From Bacillota bacterium (GTDB lineage Bacteria; Bacillota; UBA5301), in assembly GCA_012735535.1 (NCBI GenBank), contig JAAYHC010000070.1:1-59995 (forward strand): 59,995 nt of DNA, read 5' to 3'. Of this stretch, positions 38,097 through 46,564 are shown in pieces. The position numbers and the translations under genes are program-made. The notes beneath the pieces were generated by a model, which did no database searches, was not told where the DNA came from, and saw only the letters and a program-made list of their open reading frames with translations. Position 1 is the first letter of the stretch. The number at the start of each line of letters is the position of its first letter.

Positions 38097-38939
38097 TCAA
38101 AATGTCCAACTCAGCGAGATAATGTGAGAATCGTAAATGTAGCAATAATCGAAGGAGTAAGCCTTTCCGGCCTGTAGACCAAAGCCGACGGTCCAGGTAT
38201 CATGATAATACCCACCCCGCAAGGCTCCATTGGCAAAGCGTTTTTCGACCCCCGCCGAAAGATCGGCCGCCCCGGTTAAATCGTAAATATCCACGGCAAT
38301 AGTTGTATCTTCGGTGACATCCCAAGCTACCCCAGGCCGGACATTATTTTTGTACGGAAGACGCAAGCCGCCGGTGTAGTTGAGATCTGTACCGAAAAGG
38401 TCTTGGCTCAACAGACCGACCCGCACGTTATCGCTCACTTGCAAGAGGACAGCCAGGTCCAGACCCGTTCCGCGCCCGGGCAAGATCCCTACCCCGGGAA
38501 CATACAGCTTTGAATCATAGAATTTCAGGTTTGCCCCAAACGACAATAGCTCGCTTACCGGAATCGCTAATGATAGCTGGTACCACGTATCGTCAGCCAG
38601 AGAGCCATATTCTTTTCCCTCAAAATCCACCAATACTCTCGGGTTATGGCTATTAATCCCACTAATCCCGAAGACAACTTTGCCGTACCGCTCCACTCCG
38701 GAGAAAAACCACTGGTAGTTAATCCGGCCGGCAACCGTTTCCATGTAGGTGTACATACTCTCCTGCGGCATTCTGGTCAAACCGGCGGGGTTCCAGTAAA
38801 CCGCATTTGCATCGTCACTAACGGCGATAAACGCGCCTCCCATCGCCAATGGGCGCGCCCCGACGCAAGCTAAAACCGGCAGATTCATGCCGAAAATCAG
38901 GCTAACCACCAAGGCCAACTTGGCTATATTCTTTGCCAT
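38097..38939 (-). CDS. Putative outer-membrane beta-barrel protein (PorV/UPF0164-like)
   Basis: 280 residues. A signal peptide (about residues 1-24) is followed by ARPLAMGGAFIAVSDDANAVYWNPAGL, the N-terminal signature of FadL/PorV-type barrels. Alternating-hydrophobicity strands continue to an aromatic C terminus, SLSWTF, as expected for BAM-inserted barrels. Such proteins occur in diderm bacteria and are out of place in a single-membrane Firmicute. The leader contains a structured element. It lies upstream of the SPOCS and cytochrome genes. Confidence 0.75.
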   Translation of the reverse strand: MAKNIAKLALVVSLIFGMNLPVLACVGARPLAMGGAFIAVSDDANAVYWNPAGLTRMPQESMYTYMETVAGRINYQWFFSGVERYGKVVFGISGINSHNPRVLVDFEGKEYGSLADDTWYQLSLAIPVSELLSFGANLKFYDSKLYVPGVGILPGRGTGLDLAVLLQVSDNVRVGLLSQDLFGTDLNYTGGLRLPYKNNVRPGVAWDVTEDTTIAVDIYDLTGAADLSAGVEKRFANGALRGGYYHDTWTVGFGLQAGKAYSFDYCYIYDSHIISLSWTF

Positions 38940-39010
38940 TTACAGCCTCCCCGCCCAACACAACACAAAAACCCCACGAGTTGGTCCATATCACTTCGCC
39001 AATCCTTTTG

Positions 39011-39079
39011 GCGGCTCCTGCATATTGCCGCAGCTTCCACACATTACCGCCCTTTGCGGGATTGGCCAGCCCCCCCAAG
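39011..39079 (-). ncRNA. Structured 5' leader element of the barrel gene
   Basis: On the minus strand GCCAATCC and GGATTGGC form a perfect eight-pair outer stem enclosing GGCGG/CCGCC and then CTGC/GCAG. Unpaired purine-rich segments include CGCAAAG directly inside the outer stem, and GGCAAAG lies about 20 bases upstream of that. The pair GGCAAA...CGCAAAG recalls GEMM-I (c-di-GMP) riboswitches, but other conserved positions are not convincing. Coordinates are for the outer stem. It would be transcribed about 70-140 bases before the barrel start codon. Confidence 0.4.
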
Positions 39080-39163
39080 CTTTGCCTCAAGGTATTGCCA
39101 CGGGCATCCAGAATTAAAGAGAGTAATTGTTTCAATTTTCGGTGTAGAGAGGATGTAGTAGTA

Positions 39164-39640
39164 GTGCAGCAATCAAAAGAACAGTGGTTGGCCACCCGTA
39201 CCGACCCGATGAACTGGCCGAACAACGAGTATTTTCAGCTGTTAATCGATAAAGCCTGGCAGCTGAATGTGGAGTTAAGAAGCAGCAAGATCCATGAATT
39301 ATGGTACTACCGCCCGGATTCGCGAACAATCTATATCTGGGAACCGGATTTAATTAATGAGCCGCTCGCATACCTGCTCACGGTCTTTGGTCATGAACTC
39401 GGCCATGTGACCGATTTTGATCGCCATCCGGAATTCGTGGCGCGCACCAAAGACCTCCATTACTCCAATGTTCCTTGGGACATCGAGCTTTCCGGCTTTG
39501 TCAGCGGTTTCCGCCTGCTCTCCGAGTTGGGAATCCCTTTGGCGCCGGAGACCTTCGCCTTTTTTATCGCTCCCCCGATGCAACAACAAGTGCTGGAGAT
39601 CATCCAAGCCGGCCCGCAACAGTCCAGAGAATCGGCTTAA
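39164..39640 (+). CDS. Putative HELGH zinc metallopeptidase
   Basis: 158 residues from GTG 39164, about eleven bases after AGAGGA; the tracked ATG start extends through the opposite-strand leader. The zinc-peptidase motif HExxH is present as VFGHELGHVTDF near residue 70; a third ligand is not certain. No signal peptide or transmembrane segment, so probably cytoplasmic. Family not recognised. The C-terminal half (SGFVSGFRLLSELGIPL) is helical. Its neighbour dinB has its own promoter. Confidence 0.65.
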   Translation: MQQSKEQWLATRTDPMNWPNNEYFQLLIDKAWQLNVELRSSKIHELWYYRPDSRTIYIWEPDLINEPLAYLLTVFGHELGHVTDFDRHPEFVARTKDLHYSNVPWDIELSGFVSGFRLLSELGIPLAPETFAFFIAPPMQQQVLEIIQAGPQQSRESA

Positions 39641-39653
39641 CATCTGACCCGAG

Positions 39654-39682
39654 TTGAATCTCGGCCCGCCTTTCCCTATAAT
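39654..39682 (+). promoter_or_regulatory. Sigma-A promoter of dinB
   Basis: TTGAAT (39654-39659), 17-base spacer, TATAAT (39677-39682). The transcript would begin only about a dozen bases before the dinB ATG at 39702. I did not identify a LexA site. Confidence 0.7.
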
Positions 39683-39701
39683 GAGGGAGAGGCGTTTTAT
39701 T

Positions 39702-40877
39702 ATGCGCATTATCGCTCATGTTGATATGGATGCCTTCTTTGCCGCCATCGAGCAGCGCGACAACCCGCGGCTCAAGGGCAAGCCGGTCATTATCGGCGGC
39801 TCGCGCCATCGTCCGCGCGGCGTCGTTTCCACCTGTTCTTACGAAGCCCGTAAGTACGGCGTTCATTCGGCCATGCCCTTGGCTCAAGCGGTCAGGCTTT
39901 GTCCGCACGGCATTTTCCTCCCCGGCAATATGGCCAAATACCGGCAAGTCTCCGCCGAGCTCCAACAGATCTTTGCCTCATTCACCGATCTGTATGAGCC
40001 GGTCTCCATTGATGAAGCCTATCTGGATTTGACTGACCGGTACCGGGAGTACTCCTCGCTCTGGCAATTAGGATTGGCGTTAAAGAAAGCCATTCGGGAC
40101 CAATTGGACCTCACCGCATCGGTCGGGATCGCGGCGACCAAGTCCGCTGCTAAAATGGGCTCCACTTTACACAAACCGGATGGATTAACCATTATTCTGC
40201 CGGAGGATTTCGATCGGATCATTGGGCCGTTGCCGGTGCGCAGCCTGCATGGTGTGGGGGCCAAGACCGCCGAACGCCTGGAAAACCTCGGTATCCGTAC
40301 GGTTTTGGATATCCGCCGCTTCGGCCGGAAAGCAATGATCAGCCACTTTGGCAAGCTGGGTGATTGGATCTACAACCTCTCCTGCGGCATCGATCCACGG
40401 CCGGTCGAACCTCGCCAAACTCGCAAATCCGTCGGGCGCGAAACTACCTTCGACAGTGATCTCAACGATGAAGCCGAGATCAAAAAGACCTTAAAAGAGC
40501 TGGCTGCCGATGTTAGCCGCAGATTACAGGCCCATCACCTCTGGGGTGAAACGATCACCCTCAAATTGCGCGACCCTGATTTTACTACGACCACCCATAG
40601 CTTGTCGGTCAATTATGGGATCAATAGCGCGGACGAGATTAGCCAGGCGGCCCTGGTCTTGCTGGACCGCGCCTGGGCCTCCATAGAACCGAACCGGCGC
40701 AAACCGCTGCGCCTCGTCGGGATTTCCGTCTCCAACCTTTCGGAAAATCGCCAGTTAAACTTGTTTACCCCGCCCCGCGAATCTAAAGTGGATAGGTTGC
40801 TCGTCGACCTCAACCAACAGTTTGGCAAAGGCGTAATCACCACCGGCCATCTTTCGCCGCATGATAAGCGCTCTTAA
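39702..40877 (+). CDS. dinB: DNA polymerase IV (Y family)
   Basis: 391 residues from ATG 39702, which follows GGGAGAGG. Palm residues lie in HVDMDAFFAAIEQ and SIDEAYLDLT; the steric-gate region and SVGIAATKSAAKMGS are present, as are the helix-hairpin-helix thumb (LHGVGAKTAERLENLGI) and little-finger domain. Error-prone translesion polymerase. There is no clear C-terminal beta-clamp QLxLF motif, although RQLNLF near residue 363 fits this role. Convergent with a small gene, sharing the TTAA stop region. Confidence 0.95.
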   Translation: MRIIAHVDMDAFFAAIEQRDNPRLKGKPVIIGGSRHRPRGVVSTCSYEARKYGVHSAMPLAQAVRLCPHGIFLPGNMAKYRQVSAELQQIFASFTDLYEPVSIDEAYLDLTDRYREYSSLWQLGLALKKAIRDQLDLTASVGIAATKSAAKMGSTLHKPDGLTIILPEDFDRIIGPLPVRSLHGVGAKTAERLENLGIRTVLDIRRFGRKAMISHFGKLGDWIYNLSCGIDPRPVEPRQTRKSVGRETTFDSDLNDEAEIKKTLKELAADVSRRLQAHHLWGETITLKLRDPDFTTTTHSLSVNYGINSADEISQAALVLLDRAWASIEPNRRKPLRLVGISVSNLSENRQLNLFTPPRESKVDRLLVDLNQQFGKGVITTGHLSPHDKRS

Positions 40878-41107
40878 TCAATCTCCGTCTCCTCACTCTG
40901 CAGAAACGGCAGCATATCTTTGTCGATGGTCGTGATATCCTCCTCATCGATCTCAATCATCCCGCGGTCGCGTAGCTGGATGACGACATCATAGAGAGAC
41001 TTGCGCTGCTCTTCCGGCAGGCTCAGCACATACTCGTTGATCTCCGTCTCCGGCACCTTGGCGTAAAATTTGACCCCGCCATACTTAAGGTACTTACCCT
41101 TACCCAT
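40874..41107 (-). CDS. Hypothetical small acidic protein
   Basis: 77 residues; GGAGG precedes the ATG. No recognised family. It has a basic N terminus (MGKGKYLKYGG), a helical middle (LPEEQRKSLYDVVIQLRDRG) and an acidic end. No signal peptide or transmembrane segment. It follows bioY by 27 bases and is probably the last gene of the fol-birA-bioY unit. Its stop codon overlaps the dinB stop. Confidence 0.65.
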   Translation of the reverse strand: MGKGKYLKYGGVKFYAKVPETEINEYVLSLPEEQRKSLYDVVIQLRDRGMIEIDEEDITTIDKDMLPFLQSEETEID

Positions 41108-41133
41108 TAATCAGGCCTCCATACAGCTTGTTA

Positions 41134-41700
41134 CTAACAGAATTCCCGAAAAGCTCCGATAGTATGAAGCCGATTAATGCGCGGCGCCACAACCATGAAA
41201 AAGAGCGATTTGAGCAGATCTCCGGGTAAAAAGATGAGAAATCCTGACTTCAAGATAAAAGCCAACGAAACCGGCGTGCCGCTAAAATACTTTAGGGCAA
41301 GGTAGAGATATGGTACCCCGATAGCATAGATGACCAAATGAGCACAGGCCGCCAACAGCAACAGCTTGCCCATAACCAGTTCCTTCGATTGCTTGGTGAA
41401 ATAACCCACTAGCCAGGCGGCCGGGATAAAACCGACCAAATACCCGAAGCTGGGTTTTAAGACATAGCTAATGCCTCCGCCGGCGGTGAAGACCGGCACC
41501 CCGACCAAGCCGATAGCCAGATAGACCAAGATGCTCAGCGGACCCAAACGCGGACCCAAAACCAAGCCGGCCAGTAATGCCACCAAGGTCTGTAAGCTGA
41601 TTGCCACCGGCGGTAGGGGAATTTGAATGAACGCTGCTACCGACATGAGAGCGGTAAACATCGCAACCAAGACGACAGTTCGTGAACTCCAGTTAGGCAT
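41134..41700 (-). CDS. bioY: Biotin transporter BioY (ECF S component)
   Basis: 188 residues from ATG 41700 (a GTG at 41709 is an alternative). Six hydrophobic segments, with the BioY pattern QIPLPPVAISLQTLVALLAGLVLGPRLG and a Gly-rich loop VFTAGGGISYVLKPSFGYL. It captures biotin for import, with or without an energy-coupling module. No ecfA/T genes are adjacent. It overlaps the end of the FolK-BirA gene, placing biotin uptake with biotin ligase. Confidence 0.93.
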   Translation of the reverse strand: MPNWSSRTVVLVAMFTALMSVAAFIQIPLPPVAISLQTLVALLAGLVLGPRLGPLSILVYLAIGLVGVPVFTAGGGISYVLKPSFGYLVGFIPAAWLVGYFTKQSKELVMGKLLLLAACAHLVIYAIGVPYLYLALKYFSGTPVSLAFILKSGFLIFLPGDLLKSLFFMVVAPRINRLHTIGAFREFC

Positions 41701-42994
41701 CGCGTACACTCACCTCAGCAGCAAAGACTTCTTTGGCTCCGTCACTTGTCACGACGATCAAGCTCCCGGATGGGGTAATCTGGCTGGCGATCCCGACAAA
41801 CGACTCCGGGCCCAGAACCTGGACCTGGCGCCCTAGGGTACAGGAGAGGCTCTCGTACTCGGCCAAGATCCGTTCCAGGCCGTGTTTTAAATAGTCGTGG
41901 TATAAGCCGGTGAGTTCGAGGAAAAAGTTCTTGATTACGGTCGGCCGGCTCAGCTGTTTCTGCCAGGCCAGCCCAACCGAGGTGATTCTCTGGTCGAAAT
42001 CCGGCAGTTCATCCGCTGTCTGGGAAATATTGACCCCGATACCCAAAACAACGTGGCTGACTTTTTCGCCCTGGACCCCGGCCTCGGCCAAGCAGCCGCC
42101 GATCTTGGCTCCTTTAATCAACAGATCATTCGGCCACTTGATCAGTACCTTTTCTTCACCGGTCGGTGCGTACCGATTTAAGGCCCGGGCCATAGCCAAA
42201 GACCCGATAATCGTCAAGCTCGGCACAAAAGCCGGTTTAATGCCCGGCCTGAGCAGGACGCTTAACCAGACGCCGGCAAATGGTTGGGAAACCCAGGGGC
42301 GACCCTTGCGGCCTCGGCCTTTGATTTGCGTCTCGGCAATGATCGCCGTACCCTCCGGCGCACCCTCATCGGCCAGACGACGCAACTGCTCATTGGTGGA
42401 CTCAACTACTAACTCGTATAAGAGCGGTTGCCCCAGCTCCTCCGGATCCAGGCCGGCCAAGACCAGACTCGGAAAAGGCCGGTCCAACCATTGCTCTTCC
42501 TGGGTCGGCTCGTAGACCCGTACCCCTTCGACTGTTAAATCAAAAGCGGCGGCTAAATCGGCACAGGTCCGTCCATCCGGACCCGTGAGCTCCGGAGCCA
42601 GTTCGGCCAAGGGTACCAACACAAAAGCCCGCTCCCACATTCGCGGATGCGGGATGATTAAGTCGGGATCATTAATCATTTGCCCGTCAAACCATAAGAT
42701 ATCGATATCCAGTGCCCGCGGCCCCCAAATCATGCTCCGGTCGCGGCCATAATAATCTTCAATCCGGCGGGTTCGTTCTTTGAGCTCCTGCGGGGAGAGA
42801 TTAGTTTTAATCCGGATCACCCGGTTGATAAAGTCCCGCTGATTCTCCACCCCGACCGGCTTGGTCTCATAATACCGGGAAAAACCATCCAGCACCGTTT
42901 CCGGCAATTCGGCCAAGAAAACCAGGGCCCCCTCCAAATTGCGCACGCGATTGCCAACATTACTGCCCAAACAGAGATAAGCGGTTGCTTTCAT
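41693..42994 (-). CDS. FolK-BirA fusion: HPPK plus biotin-protein ligase
   Basis: 433 residues in one uninterrupted frame. Residues ~1-160 are a full HPPK (FolK): LCLGSNVGNR, GPRALDIDILWFDG and IPHPRMWERAFVLVPLAEL. Residues ~170-433 are a group I biotin ligase: ESTNEQLRRL, GRGRKGRPW, KWPNDLLIKGAKIGG and GIGVNI, with a C-terminal SH3-like tail. There is no helix-turn-helix, so no operator binding. FolK belongs with folP and folB upstream, BirA with bioY downstream, so the fusion joins the two neighbourhoods. Both domains keep catalytic motifs. Confidence 0.93.
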   Translation of the reverse strand: MKATAYLCLGSNVGNRVRNLEGALVFLAELPETVLDGFSRYYETKPVGVENQRDFINRVIRIKTNLSPQELKERTRRIEDYYGRDRSMIWGPRALDIDILWFDGQMINDPDLIIPHPRMWERAFVLVPLAELAPELTGPDGRTCADLAAAFDLTVEGVRVYEPTQEEQWLDRPFPSLVLAGLDPEELGQPLLYELVVESTNEQLRRLADEGAPEGTAIIAETQIKGRGRKGRPWVSQPFAGVWLSVLLRPGIKPAFVPSLTIIGSLAMARALNRYAPTGEEKVLIKWPNDLLIKGAKIGGCLAEAGVQGEKVSHVVLGIGVNISQTADELPDFDQRITSVGLAWQKQLSRPTVIKNFFLELTGLYHDYLKHGLERILAEYESLSCTLGRQVQVLGPESFVGIASQITPSGSLIVVTSDGAKEVFAAEVSVRDA

Positions 42995-43347
42995 CTCTCG
43001 GCCTCCTTCGTCACTTCGACCTCCACGTAGTCACAGAGTCCGCCCAGGGATACCGAGGGCTTGCGGACACGCACGGTCACCCGCTCGACCGGAAAAGCGG
43101 TCAAGATCGCCTGGGCGACGGCTTCAGCCAAAGACTCGATCAGATTATAGCGTTCGCCGGAGACAAGATCCGCTACGCGCTGATAAACTTCGACATAATT
43201 AATCGTCGCAGCCAAATCGTCGGCGGGCGGTGCTGCGGTCCGGTACTCGACATCCAGCTCAAAACGCTGCCCCAATTGCTGTTCGCTCTGGAGCACGCCG
43301 TGGTATCCGTAAAAAACCAGATTGCGCAAACGAACTACCACCGACAC
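42991..43347 (-). CDS. folB: Dihydroneopterin aldolase
   Basis: 118 residues. Tunnelling-fold enzyme of folate synthesis with YGYHGVLQSEQQLGQRFELDVE and, later, NLIESLAEAVAQAIL carrying the conserved residues around Glu. It turns dihydroneopterin to the substrate of FolK. Overlaps the fusion gene by four bases and meets folP at one base, so the three are translated together. Confidence 0.95.
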   Translation of the reverse strand: MSVVVRLRNLVFYGYHGVLQSEQQLGQRFELDVEYRTAAPPADDLAATINYVEVYQRVADLVSGERYNLIESLAEAVAQAILTAFPVERVTVRVRKPSVSLGGLCDYVEVEVTKEAER

Positions 43348-44573
43348 TAGTTTTCCGCCTCCTCATCCGGGTCGAACCGCACGATCGCATCGGCCATCTT
43401 GGCCACCCGAGCCATCTGGCGCACATCATGCACCCGTACGATGTCGACCCCGGCTTGAATCCCGAGGGCGACGGTCGCCGCGGTACCTTCCACCCGCTCA
43501 TTGACCGGTAAGTCAAGCACTTGGCCGATAACGGATTTCCGCGAAGTCCCCAGCAAGATCGGATAACCGAGCACCCGAAACTCCTGCAAACGCTGCAGCA
43601 ATTCTAAATTATGACTACGGGTCTTGCCGAACCCGATACCGGGATCAATCACAATTTGCTCCGGCAGCACCCGCTTTTCCTCAGCGAGTTGACAACTCCG
43701 GCGTAGCGAGGCGATGACTTCCCCGACTACATTAGTATACACCGGATTAATCTGCATCGTCTGGGGGGTACCCTTGATATGCATAACGACCAGTCCGGCG
43801 CCGGTCTCGGCCGCCAATTCAGCCAAACGCGGGTCGCGCAGCCCGCTGACATCATTAATAATCGCCGCTCCCCTAGCTAAACACTCTTTTGCCACCGCAT
43901 ATTTAGTGGTATCAACCGAAATCGGCACCGCGACCTCGCCGGCTAGGCCGTCGAGTACAGGAAGCAACCTCGCCAGCTCTTCTTCGACACTGACCGGAGG
44001 GGCGCCCGGCCGGGTGGATTCGCCACCGATATCCAGGATATCGGCGCCCTGAGCAACCAGCTCTTTGCCGCGTTCGATCGCCGCCGCAGGGTCTAGATAG
44101 GCTCCCCCATCGGAAAATGAATCCGGGGTAATATTGAGGATACCCATGATCAGCGTTTTTCGACCTAAGGGAAGCCGATACTGTCCACAACGCCAGACCC
44201 GATCCCGCTTCGGCTTTATCCTTTCGATAGCAGCGGAAATCTCCGCGCCAATCTCTTTGAGGCCAAATGGCTGGATCTGTAGTTTTTGCACCAAGCCTTG
44301 ATATTGCTTCAGAGTCCCGGCCAAGAGAACCCCGGCTTCCTCGATGGCCAGCGCCGCCGCTTTCCGGGGCAAAGCAGCCTCCCCACCCAACGAGAGCATC
44401 TCTTGCTTAATAATCAACGCCGCCCGCAGCGGGACCGGAGCAAGCTCGAGCACAAGGTGACAGAACTTTGGCGCCATCATCTCCACGCCGACCCGATCAC
44501 AACCATGTTGCGCAAGTAACCTCGCGGCTTGCGCTTCGTCAGAGATTGAATGGACTTTAATCCGCAATCCCAA
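43347..44573 (-). CDS. folP: Dihydropteroate synthase with N-terminal extension
   Basis: 408 residues, about 130 longer than the Bacillus or E. coli enzyme. The TIM barrel (from ~135) has GILNITPDSFSDGG, DIGGESTRPGA, VDTTKYAVA and IDPGIGFGKT. The N-terminal part (SISDEAQAARLLAQHGCDRVGVEMMAPK) is a separate domain also seen in some clostridial and archaeal FolP proteins; its role is unknown. First gene of the folP-folB-folK::birA-bioY unit. A terminator separates it from ftsH. Confidence 0.93.
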   Translation of the reverse strand: MGLRIKVHSISDEAQAARLLAQHGCDRVGVEMMAPKFCHLVLELAPVPLRAALIIKQEMLSLGGEAALPRKAAALAIEEAGVLLAGTLKQYQGLVQKLQIQPFGLKEIGAEISAAIERIKPKRDRVWRCGQYRLPLGRKTLIMGILNITPDSFSDGGAYLDPAAAIERGKELVAQGADILDIGGESTRPGAPPVSVEEELARLLPVLDGLAGEVAVPISVDTTKYAVAKECLARGAAIINDVSGLRDPRLAELAAETGAGLVVMHIKGTPQTMQINPVYTNVVGEVIASLRRSCQLAEEKRVLPEQIVIDPGIGFGKTRSHNLELLQRLQEFRVLGYPILLGTSRKSVIGQVLDLPVNERVEGTAATVALGIQAGVDIVRVHDVRQMARVAKMADAIVRFDPDEEAEN

Positions 44574-44598
44574 GGCTGAAACCTCCCATAATACACAA

Positions 44599-44621
44599 GA
44601 AGCATCCCCGAAGGATGCTTC
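44599..44621 (-). terminator. Terminator between ftsH and folP
   Basis: On the minus strand GAAGCATCC and GGATGCTTC form a nine-pair stem with a loop close to UUCG, followed by TTGTGT. It lies just past the ftsH stop and probably ends the spoIIE/tilS/ftsH side. Confidence 0.7.
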
Positions 44622-44634
44622 ATTGCTTAATCGG

Positions 44635-46530
44635 CTATTGCTGTTCTTTCTGGTCCGAGTCTAAATTTGCATCTTGCATTTGGTCTTGAGCTACCGTTGT
44701 CTCTTGCGGTTGGCCCTGTTCATCCTCGCCGAGGGACTTGCCCTGGATGATCGCCTCGAATTCTTCTTTGTCAAGGGTCTCTTTTTCGATCAAGCCTTTG
44801 ACGACTCGCTCCAACTCGGCCCGGTGCTCACTGAGGATCTCTTTGGCTCGTTTGTACGCATTGTCGATGATATTGCGCGTCTCCAAATCGATCTTGGCGG
44901 CCACCTGTTCACTGTAGTTGCGGTCGCGGGAGATATCCCGTCCTAAGAAAATCTGATCTTCGTGGCCATGGCCAAAGGTCATCGGTCCGAGCTCCTCGCT
45001 CATCCCGTATTCGGTGATCATCTTGCGCGCCAGTTTCGTGGCTCGCTCGATATCATTTTGGGCTCCGGTACTGACCTCGTTAAAGACCAGCTCTTCCGCT
45101 GCCCGCCCGCCTAAAGCATAAGCGAGGTAATCCAAGAGCTCCGATTTGGTGGTCACATACTTATCTTCAATCGGCAGGACCATCGTGTAGCCGCCGGCGA
45201 GTCCGCGGGAAATGATACTGACCTTGTGCACCGGATCCATATTATCCAAGAAGCGGGCCACAACCGCATGGCCGGCCTCATGATAGGCAAAGACCTCTTT
45301 ATCTCGATCGCTGATCACCCGCTTCTTCCGCTCCGGACCCATCAGCACCCGATCGATCGCCTCTTCGCACTCTTGCATCGTAATCCGCTTTTTATTCTTA
45401 CGGGCAGCCAAAATAGCCGCTTCGTTCATTAAGTTCTCCAAATCGGCCCCGGTAAAACCAGGGGTGCGCCGGGCCAAGACCTGCAGATCAACATCATCAG
45501 CCAACGGCTTGTTCCGCGCGTGGATCTTGAGGATCTCGACCCGTCCTTGCACATCCGGCTTGTCGACGAGAATCTGCCGGTCAAAACGACCAGGCCGCAA
45601 TAAAGCCGGGTCAAGAACATCTGGCCGGTTGGTCGCCGCCAATACGATAATGCCGCTGTTTGGTTCGAAGCCGTCCATGTCGACCAAAAGCTGGTTTAAG
45701 GTCTGCTCGCGCTCATCATGGCCGCCGCCCAAACCTGCTCCCCGCTGCCGGCCGACGGCATCAATCTCATCGATGAAAACGATACAGGGCGCATTTTTCT
45801 TGGCATTCTCGAACATATCTCTGACGCGCGCCGCGCCAACACCGACAAACATCTCGACAAAATCGGAACCGCTCACCGAGAAGAACGGGACTCCAGCCTC
45901 GCCGGCAATCGCTCTCGCCAACAAGGTTTTCCCGGTACCGGGTGGTCCGACCAACAAGATGCCCTTCGGTATCTTGGCCCCTAACTCAACGAAGCGCTTC
46001 GGGTGTTTGAGAAACTCCACGATCTCCGCAACTTCTTGCTTGGCCTCATCCAGACCGGCAACATCGTCAAAAGTTACCTTGACCTTCTCCTCAGTATGCA
46101 GTTTGGCCCGGGACTTGCCGAAGGACATCGCCCGATTACCGCCGCCCTGCATCTGGTTGAGGATGAACAGCCAAATCCCGATGAAGATGACCAAGGTAAT
46201 CACGTTGGGCAAAATAGACATCCACCATGGCGGCGCCGGCTCCGGCTTAGCCGAGACGGCTACCCCGCTCGCCTCGAGAAACGAAACCAAATCCGGCGTC
46301 TGCGGCGGCACGGTCGTCACAAACGTATCGCCATCATGCAGCTCACCCTGAACCCGCTGCTCACCGATGAACGTGACGCTTTTGACTTTGCCCGCATTAA
46401 CCTGCTGAATGAACTCAGAATAGGTTATCTCGGTCACTTTCTCATTGGTGCTGTACAGACTGCTGACTACCGAGATCGCTAGTACAGCCAGTAGCAGATA
46501 TAAGCTAATCCCGCGTAGGAATTTATTCAA
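44635..46530 (-). CDS. ftsH: ATP-dependent zinc metalloprotease FtsH
   Basis: 631 residues. Two N-terminal helices (~5-25 and ~110-130) flank an outside domain; then an AAA+ domain with Walker A GPPGTGKT, Walker B FIDEID and second region of homology [20 protein letters not shown], and a peptidase domain with HEAGH plus the downstream Asp. Membrane-bound hexamer degrading misfolded and regulatory proteins. The Gln-rich, acidic tail is variable. It follows tilS, the common Firmicute order. Confidence 0.97.
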   Translation of the reverse strand: MNKFLRGISLYLLLAVLAISVVSSLYSTNEKVTEITYSEFIQQVNAGKVKSVTFIGEQRVQGELHDGDTFVTTVPPQTPDLVSFLEASGVAVSAKPEPAPPWWMSILPNVITLVIFIGIWLFILNQMQGGGNRAMSFGKSRAKLHTEEKVKVTFDDVAGLDEAKQEVAEIVEFLKHPKRFVELGAKIPKGILLVGPPGTGKTLLARAIAGEAGVPFFSVSGSDFVEMFVGVGAARVRDMFENAKKNAPCIVFIDEIDAVGRQRGAGLGGGHDEREQTLNQLLVDMDGFEPNSGIIVLAATNRPDVLDPALLRPGRFDRQILVDKPDVQGRVEILKIHARNKPLADDVDLQVLARRTPGFTGADLENLMNEAAILAARKNKKRITMQECEEAIDRVLMGPERKKRVISDRDKEVFAYHEAGHAVVARFLDNMDPVHKVSIISRGLAGGYTMVLPIEDKYVTTKSELLDYLAYALGGRAAEELVFNEVSTGAQNDIERATKLARKMITEYGMSEELGPMTFGHGHEDQIFLGRDISRDRNYSEQVAAKIDLETRNIIDNAYKRAKEILSEHRAELERVVKGLIEKETLDKEEFEAIIQGKSLGEDEQGQPQETTVAQDQMQDANLDSDQKEQQ

Positions 46531-46564
46531 AAAACGGGTCCTCCTTTCAAAATTGACTAAAAAA

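Noticed and set aside
38035-38130. 29-codon plus-strand frame starting TTG after aaaggag, running through the barrel-gene terminator
   Set aside because: No spacing between the ribosome-like site and the start, overlap with a hairpin and no sensible sequence.
39030-39079. CCCGCAAAGGGCGGTAAT on the minus strand resembling a cobalamin riboswitch B12 box region
   Set aside because: The flanking conserved blocks (GCCACTG, AGTCAGGA-type) are missing and the whole element is much too short.
38933-39163. N-terminal 77 residues of the tracked ORF at 38933
   Set aside because: They run through the opposite-strand leader, have no ribosome site and are not protein-like; the GTG at 39164 fits better.
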